Source: Merluccius polli (lineage: Eukaryota; Chordata; Actinopteri; Gadiformes; Merlucciidae). From it: a stretch of DNA of 64,000 bases. A program made the translations under genes and the position numbers. Positions within the stretch are counted from its first letter, which is position 1. Each line of letters begins with the position of its first letter. Below are positions 58,328-64,000 of the stretch, piece by piece. The notes under the pieces are model-generated. The model ran no database searches and was not told the origin of the DNA. It saw only the letters and a list, made by a program, of their open reading frames with translations. Location of the stretch: NCBI GenBank assembly GCA_030340625.1, contig JAOPHQ010001991.1:461501-525500 (forward strand). The letters run 5' to 3'.

Positions 58328-60257
58328 CTAATGGAAGACATTGGAGAAGGACTTTAAGCAAATGCATGTCTGCACAAAACACACTTTAAAGAAGAGCCTG
58401 AAATAGTTTGATTTAACTATAAACTCCACAGCCAAATGTTATTTAGATTTATTGTTTTCAGACGGAAGGACACAAACTATAAGCAATATACACAAACTGT
58501 CTGGATACATATAGCGATATACTTAGCTTACTAGACGACTGTTTGTTTGTCACCATTTGTTTTGTTGCCATTTCAATACTTATTGAAATACTTCTTTCTA
58601 CAGTGGCCAGTCTACACAATGTTGATTTGAAACCTTTACAGACAACTTTTACTAGTGCTGGTTGAGTTTGTGTTCACTGTTAATAGCCAATTACGCACTT
58701 AGAGATCCCTGCTTCCAGCAACATGATTCATGAAGATTCACCCAGATTTGAGCTCGTCTGCTATCAGACTTTAGAATAGTAATCTAGACTATCATTTGAA
58801 AACCCTAACAAGTTGGAATCTATACAGTATGATTGAAAAGCAAAAAGCAATATAACAGCTGATTTGCTTTTCTGTTTTGTTGGTAGAAACAATTGAGTCG
58901 CCTTTTCTTGAACTGGTTTAGGTTGAAAAAGCTTCAGGTGCTGATAAAGTTCTAGCTGTAAACTCAGCCTGTGACTGATCTTGTCAACAACTCAAGATAA
59001 CTTGTTTTGCGGATTATGAGTGCTGGAGAGGGCAGTGAAAATGATAGCCTAATCATTTAGCTCCCTTTTTGAAGATAATGAAATGCAAAGAATACAAACA
59101 AAAACCGCCCCCCGCCCCCACACACATCGTTTTATCAAGGATCTGCATAACTCTTGGGTCATTATTTTAAGTCAGAAAAATTGGAACTCCGGATAAATCC
59201 CAAGACTAGAATCCCTGACAATAAGTAATTTAACTTTACTATTTAAATTATTAAATGTTTTGTGTAGTTTGTACTCAAAGGCTACATCCACACCAATACC
59301 TTTTCGTTTTTAAACGAATAACTTTTGCTATGTTTACGTCTAGCATCCACACTACTCTGATGTATTAGAATCCCTAAAACGGAGACTTTTGAAAATGCTG
59401 CTGACCCTGTTTTAGTTTGAAAATACAATGTGGGTTTACGGTAATTTGGCAGTCCTTTTGCATCAGCAATTAATGCTTTTTTACAGCTTTTGTGTGCGAC
59501 ACATATCTAATTGTTAGTTCCGTCTGTGTTTTGTTTTTATACAGTTTTATACTACAATACGTTCAATTCTCCCTTCAATCACATCTCTCTGCGTCCCCCT
59601 TCCAGTACCCCTGCACTACCCACTTTGGGAAACACTGGTCTTATATTTTAATGTGTATTCTGTCCAAATTTGTATCTGATTACCCAACGTTATAAAAATA
59701 ATGCGTAATCCTTACCAATGCGGAAAACGTACGGTCAAGTGACTTCTCTTAATCTAGAAATGCATTCCCATAAATTCACACAAAATCCTTCCTTCCATTC
59801 ACACAATGCCTACCTTGCATTGCAGGAGACAATCCTCTCCAGCGCCAGGGAAACACACGGAAGATGCAATATTCTCTCATGATTTTGCCTCATTACTTTA
59901 TCAAATATAGACAAAAATAACCATTTGCTGTCAGCATTGCTTTACTGTTTTGTATAACACCTATGATTGGATAGAAGGTTGAATGCCTCCCCTTGGTATC
60001 CCAACAGGTGTACCAGAGACCATTTTGTAATGTTTTGAGCAATTCTATAGGTCAAGAGCTTTGCAGGAACGGGTCAAGCTTCGTTCATTTCCTCGTTCAA
60101 CCCATGATCTCGATATTTTGAAAACACCTTAAATACACATTATGTGCTGTAGAAAGGGACTTTACTTTTCTGGAACTACTGGGTGCCATTATGAGGATTT
60201 AGCAATATTGAAATGTCAAAGCGATGTTGCAGACTCTGCAGACAGCTCTGACCAAAG
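58328..60257. other. Intron; partial MITE at 59279-59460
   Basis: 59279-59460 repeats GGCTACATCCACA...CCCTAAAACGGAGA of the element at 44922. No upstream ythdc2 exon (Walker A, GETGSGKT) is found here, so it lies beyond the window or in a form I could not see. Confidence 0.45.
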
Positions 60258-60538
60258 CCCAAAGGAAAGGGCTGTCTGACGGCAAGGTAAAGAGGTGAGA
60301 ATATAACTTATATAGCGTACACTTAAACTGATCTTGATTTTTTTAGGTGGCCCTTTAGGCAGCTAAAATACGTTTTGCTGCTGGCCCCATTCACAGCATT
60401 ACATTGCTTAGCATCTGTGCTGGTACAGCTGTCGGCTTCTCCAAACTGGTGGCGCGCCAAGCACCTTCTAATGTAAGTAATACACCGACTCTAGATTAAT
60501 ACCTCATACAACCCCACTTCCAAAAATCGGAACTATCC
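60258..60538. mobile_element. piggyBac-like MITE, half copy
   Basis: Matches 24230-24507 (AAAGGAAAGGGCTGTCTGAC; TACGTTTTGCTGCTG; ACAGCTGTCGGCTTCTCC) and ends CTATCCCTTTAA. The left half is missing. Confidence 0.7.
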
Positions 60539-60586
60539 CTTTAAAATGCCCACAAACAAGCAAACATTACTCTCCGGTCGCGAGGC

Positions 60587-60588
<2 letters not shown>

Positions 60589-60622
<34 letters not shown>
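60589..60622. repeat. (TG)n microsatellite
   Basis: About 16 TG units. Confidence 0.95.
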
Positions 60623-60623
<1 letters not shown>

Positions 60624-61604
60624 AGGGACGTTAGCCTCATTGAATCTGTTAATGAATGGTGACTTATACTTATACTTCACTGTACATTCATAGTGGGCAT
60701 GAGATGGGGTCGCATTCAAGGTGACATTCCCGCGAGAGACCAGGAGGACGTGATGTTTAGCGAGAGCCACGGATTTCGGTATCAGTGCTATGTGGATGGA
60801 CTTTGCGATCAGGCTAGGGAGGTGTTAGGGAGCTTTATTAGAGACTGGACAAGTGTTTGTGATGTATGAACAATGGAAGGGTGAGAAAGTGGTCGACCCC
60901 CTACACTGTCGGGCAGTGTTCCAGATACACAGGTGACTGCCCATACCAATGGACAGACAACAACAGACCACCTGTACAAGGACTCATTGCATTGGACACA
61001 TTGCATTGATTGGCGAACCACCAGACTTGCCGTAATCGTGAGTCACGCCAGCCATGCGGAAGACCTCAGAAATAAGAATGAAGAAAAAAACAAACAAAAG
61101 GAAGCAATGTCTAAAAGACTTCAACTTGCTCAACTGGAGGCCCTGGGGAGATCCAGGCCTATCCACTACAGCAGAGACGAAGGTAACATGGCAAGAGAGA
61201 GAAGTATGCCTCACGGAGGCATACTTAGTGCAAGTACGGTGCAGTGATAATTTCGTTGATGAAAAATATTCGTCAGCGAACCTTTTTCACGGATGAAAAC
61301 TAAATAAAAACTAAATAAAAAGTCAGATATGATGACGAAGACTGTGACGAATTATAACTGACACTTTAGTCAACGGATAAAAACGAGACGAATTGTTAGG
61401 GTGGGACGAATGGAGAAGAGATCCAATCAGAACTACTCTGTTTGTGGGACGAGTTGGGAAGAAACCAATCAGAGCGAATCTGTTGTGGGTAGGCTGACCT
61501 GCAGAAGCAGCAGAGCCGAGGAGAACAGAGACGAGTTGCAGAACTTCACACAGTTTCGAGGACGTTTCAACAGTTGTTTACATTATATTTAGTTGTGTTT
61601 AGTT
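60623..61604. other. Intron; unidentified repeat and a MITE fragment
   Basis: 61235-61395 is rich in CAGTGATAATTTCGTTGATG and GACGAA, which resembles a hAT MITE. 60930-61230 has a 104-codon plus frame with KNEEKNKQKEAMSKRLQLAQ that I do not recognise. Confidence 0.35.
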
Positions 61605-62286
61605 TAGGGCTGTCCCCTAATAGTCGACCGACCCTTACTCGATCAACAGAGTCCAACAAGTTTTCATTAGTCGCACAAAAAGTAAAACATAAAAATAACA
61701 CACACATCGCAACTGAATACATCCGTGGTCGCAACAAACCCTGATTTAACGCATCGCTGCATCTTTTGTATTTTTAAAGACAAGACGATAGTCGCACATC
61801 CCTAGTAAGTACGCCTGTGAAGGTGAACCCTCCCGGACTCCGCTATTAACATGAAGCGCTCCGCCGGAGGAGCCGCACATCCACACGAAAATACCAACAA
61901 ACATTTATTCCATTTGCTTGCTTTAAATAAAGTTGAGTGCAGTTATACGGTTAAATACGATTATTGAAAGTGTTCAATGTCTCCTTCCTGGTTGTTCCTT
62001 CAGAACTGCTTGGTCCATGGCGTTAATAGGCGGCCCACTCCATGCGTGTGCTTGTAAAAATTATATTTTAAAGGCTGATAATTACAGTGTTGTATTATCT
62101 GTAAAGTAGTACAAGGTTAACAGTGTTTCTGTTATAACCCTCTCGCCCTGGAACTCAAACCGTTTTCTAATGTCCCAAAAAATAAATCGAAATAATTACG
62201 TTAAAAGTGCGACGATTAGTCGACTATTGGCTTCCAATGGTGACTAAGAGTCGACGAAGAAAATCTTTTAGTTGGGGGCAGCTCTA
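61605..62286. mobile_element. hAT MITE (AGTCGACTA type), second copy, inverted
   Basis: Ends TAGGGCTGTCCCCTAATAGT and, inverted, TAGAGCTGCCCCCAACTAAA. The body matches 26768-27754 in the other orientation (GGTTTGAGTTCCAGGG...; TTACAGATAATACAA). It lacks the central TTAGGG and 'CACACCTGGC' parts. No TSD. Confidence 0.75.
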
Positions 62287-62301
62287 ATATATATATATAT
62301 T

Positions 62302-62939
62302 TTTAAACTGATTAATCGCATAGTATTGGCGAGTTAACTCACGATTAATCGCAATTTTTAAATTATATTTTAAATCCACTCCCATTGAAGTTAAATGAGA
62401 TAATCAAATTTAATGACACATTGTCATTCATACCAAATAATGAAAACTCCAGTGTAAAATGGTTCTGGGATGTTTAGTATGATAACGAGTTCCAACGTTT
62501 TATGGAGAGCAAAAAAAGCCTATACGACGCGAAGCTAAGTTAGCTGTTTTTAGCCGATTCTACCAAACTGCTATACATTTAAGTGCTAAGGGCATCTCAC
62601 CTGGTAAAAAATAAATCGCTTTTTTAAAGCACTTACAAGGCTAGAAATAGCCTGACACTTATTTGGTAGTATAATGAGGGTCTTAACATATAAAACAAGG
62701 CATTGACAACTTTGTTGTGTACAGTGTACAGATAGTTTATTAAAAAGCATATTTTATACACACAATACCTTCAGTAGTTCACCCGTCGACGCCATGTTTT
62801 TTTTTAGGCTGATAAGTCGATTGACAAACACAGAGCTCGCGTGCGATCACGCGAGTGCGTTAATGCGTCATTTTTTCTTAATCGAATTAAAATAAGATTG
62901 CATTAACGCATTATTATCGCGCTAATTTTGACAGCCCTA
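62302..62939. mobile_element. hAT element end (ATTAATCGCA type), left end lost
   Basis: ACTGATTAATCGCATAGTAT at the left, CGCTAATTTTGACAGCCCTA at the right, like the element at 52385. Between (TA)n and the Tc1 end. Confidence 0.6.
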
Positions 62940-62942
62940 ATA

Positions 62943-63746
62943 TACACTCACCGGCCACTTTATTAGGTACACCTTGCTAGTACCGGGTTGGACCCCCTTT
63001 TGCCTTCAGAACTGCCTTAATCCTTCGTGGCACAGATTCAACAAGGTACTGGAAACATTCCTCAGAGAGTTTGGTCCATATTGACATGATAGCATCACGC
63101 AGTTGCTGCAGATTTGTCGGCTGCACATCCATGATGCGAATCTCCCGTTCCACCACATCCCAAAGGTGCTCTATTGGATTGAGATCTGGTGACTGTGGAG
63201 GCCATTTGAGTACAGTGAACTCATTGTCATGTTCAAGAAACCAGTCTGAGATGATTCGCGCTTTATGACATGGCGCGTTATCCTGCTGGAAGTAGCCATC
63301 AGAAGATGGGTACACTGTGGTCATAAAGGGATGGACATGGTCAGCAACAATACTCAGGTAGTCTGTGGCTTTGACACGATGCTCAATTGGTACTAATAAG
63401 CCCAAAGTGTGCCAGGAAAATATCCCCCACACCATTACACCACCACCACCAGCCTGAACCGTTGATACAAGGCAGGATGGATCCATGCTTTCATGTTGTT
63501 GACGCCAAATTCTGACCCTACCATCCGAATGTCGCAGCAGAAATCGAGACTCATCAGACCAGGCAACGTTTTTCCAATCTTCGATTGTCCAATTTTGGTG
63601 AGCCTGTGCGAATTGTAGCCTCAGTTTCCTGTTCTTAGCTGACAGGAGTGGCACCCGGTGTGGTCTTCTGCTACTGTAGCCCATCCGCCTCAAGGTTCGA
63701 CGTGTTGTGCTCTTCTGCATCAGCAGTGAGTGTATATATACATATA
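62943..63746 (-). mobile_element. Tc1/mariner element, 5' truncated, minus strand
   Basis: Right terminus CACTCACCGGCCACTTTATT, then AGGTACACC, the inverted repeat of a common fish Tc1 family, next to TA. The transposase C-terminal two thirds follow; the sequence stops abruptly at about 63725. Confidence 0.92.
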
Positions 63747-63753
63747 TATACAC
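62977..63753 (-). CDS. Tc1-like transposase, C-terminal part, open frame
   Basis: 258 codons without a stop. Genuine similarity begins at TTRRTLRRMGYSSRRPHRVP. DDE domain: VAWSDESRFLL (first Asp), GYFQQDNAPCHKA (second Asp), PPQSPDLNPIEHLWD (Glu, 34 residues later as in Tc1). The C-terminus LVESVPRRIKAVLKAKGGPT is complete. The N-terminal paired-type DNA-binding half is missing, so it cannot transpose alone. The first residues (MYIYVYIHSLLM) are read from TA repeat. Confidence 0.93.
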   Translation of the reverse strand: MYIYVYIHSLLMQKSTTRRTLRRMGYSSRRPHRVPLLSAKNRKLRLQFAQAHQNWTIEDWKNVAWSDESRFLLRHSDGRVRIWRQQHESMDPSCLVSTVQAGGGGVMVWGIFSWHTLGLLVPIEHRVKATDYLSIVADHVHPFMTTVYPSSDGYFQQDNAPCHKARIISDWFLEHDNEFTVLKWPPQSPDLNPIEHLWDVVEREIRIMDVQPTNLQQLRDAIMSIWTKLSEECFQYLVESVPRRIKAVLKAKGGPTRY

Positions 63754-64000
63754 TCACCGGCCACTTTATTAGGTACACCTGTCCAACTGCTCATTAACGC
63801 AAATTTATAATCAGCCAATCACATGGCAGCAACTCAATGCATTTAGGCATGTAGACATGGTCAGGACAATCTGCTGCAGTTCAAACCGAGCATCAGAATG
63901 GGGAAGAAAGGTGATTTAAGTGACTTTGAACGTGGCATGGTTGTTGGTGCCAGACGGGCTGGTCTGAGTATTTCAGAGACTGCTGATCTACTGGGATTTT
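63747..64000 (+). mobile_element. Second Tc1/mariner element, 5' end, plus strand
   Basis: Starts CACTCACCGGCCACTTTATT, then AGGTACACC at about 63750, after TATATA, and continues past the window. Head-to-head with the truncated copy. Confidence 0.92.
63900..64000 (+). CDS. Tc1-like transposase N-terminus (runs off the window)
   Basis: MGKKGDLSDFERGMVVGARR, then AGLSISETADLLGF: the first helix-turn-helix of the paired-like DNA-binding domain of a Tc1 transposase, open to the last base. This is the part missing from the neighbouring minus-strand copy. Confidence 0.9.

Noticed and set aside
60984..61214. Upstream ythdc2 exon
   Set aside because: No Walker A or R3H motif, no splice-phase match; only a chance frame.

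Overview
This is vertebrate, almost certainly teleost fish, genomic DNA. One host gene runs through nearly the whole window on the minus strand: ythdc2, the m6A reader and 3'-5' RNA helicase. I can place 13 consecutive coding exons between 58327 and 2540. They join in perfect phase into 471 open codons, from the DEVH box through the ankyrin repeats to the end of the helicase core. The 5' exons (R3H, Walker A) lie beyond 64000 and the 3' exons (OB, YTH) beyond position 1. A second, apparently decayed multi-exon gene of the SWIM zinc-finger/YqaJ type lies on the same strand at 1910-177, inside a ythdc2 intron, with its own ETS-rich promoter.

The introns are packed with mobile elements typical of fish. 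Several insertions are bounded to the base by target-site duplications (TSDs). By region: 2-6.6 kb holds a RecQ-like helicase relic, a hAT element in (TA)n and a solo LTR. 6.9-12.1 kb is a nearly full-length L2 LINE (minus) carrying a hAT MITE and a second, oppositely oriented solo LTR. 13.1-18.6 kb is a THAP relic followed by a three-level nest (Harbinger-like > hAT > Jockey/I-type LINE with a nearly intact ORF). 20.6-27.8 kb holds Rex1 elements, LINE fragments, a hAT transposase relic and MITEs. 28.8-36.5 kb holds a BEL/Pao relic, a 4.5-kb inverted repeat with ~1.2-kb arms, and TTAA/hAT MITEs. 38.3-42.9 kb is a second L2 (plus) with a Harbinger MITE and a solo LTR inside it. 43-47.3 kb is a decayed Ty3/gypsy element. 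47.4-50.1 kb is a nested hAT cluster with BED-finger coding. 52.4-55.8 kb holds two more hAT nests, one containing a tRNA-derived SINE and a THAP first exon. 56.9-64 kb holds a foldback, MITEs and two head-to-head Tc1 elements.

Only the ythdc2 exons look like intact host coding sequence. The interest lies in the nested gene, the possible dispersed THAP/RecQ/YqaJ module, the very large inverted repeat that would fold in the ythdc2 pre-mRNA, several near-perfect hairpins, and a CG-rich module shared by three otherwise unrelated hAT MITEs. No rRNA, CRISPR array or functional tRNA was seen.
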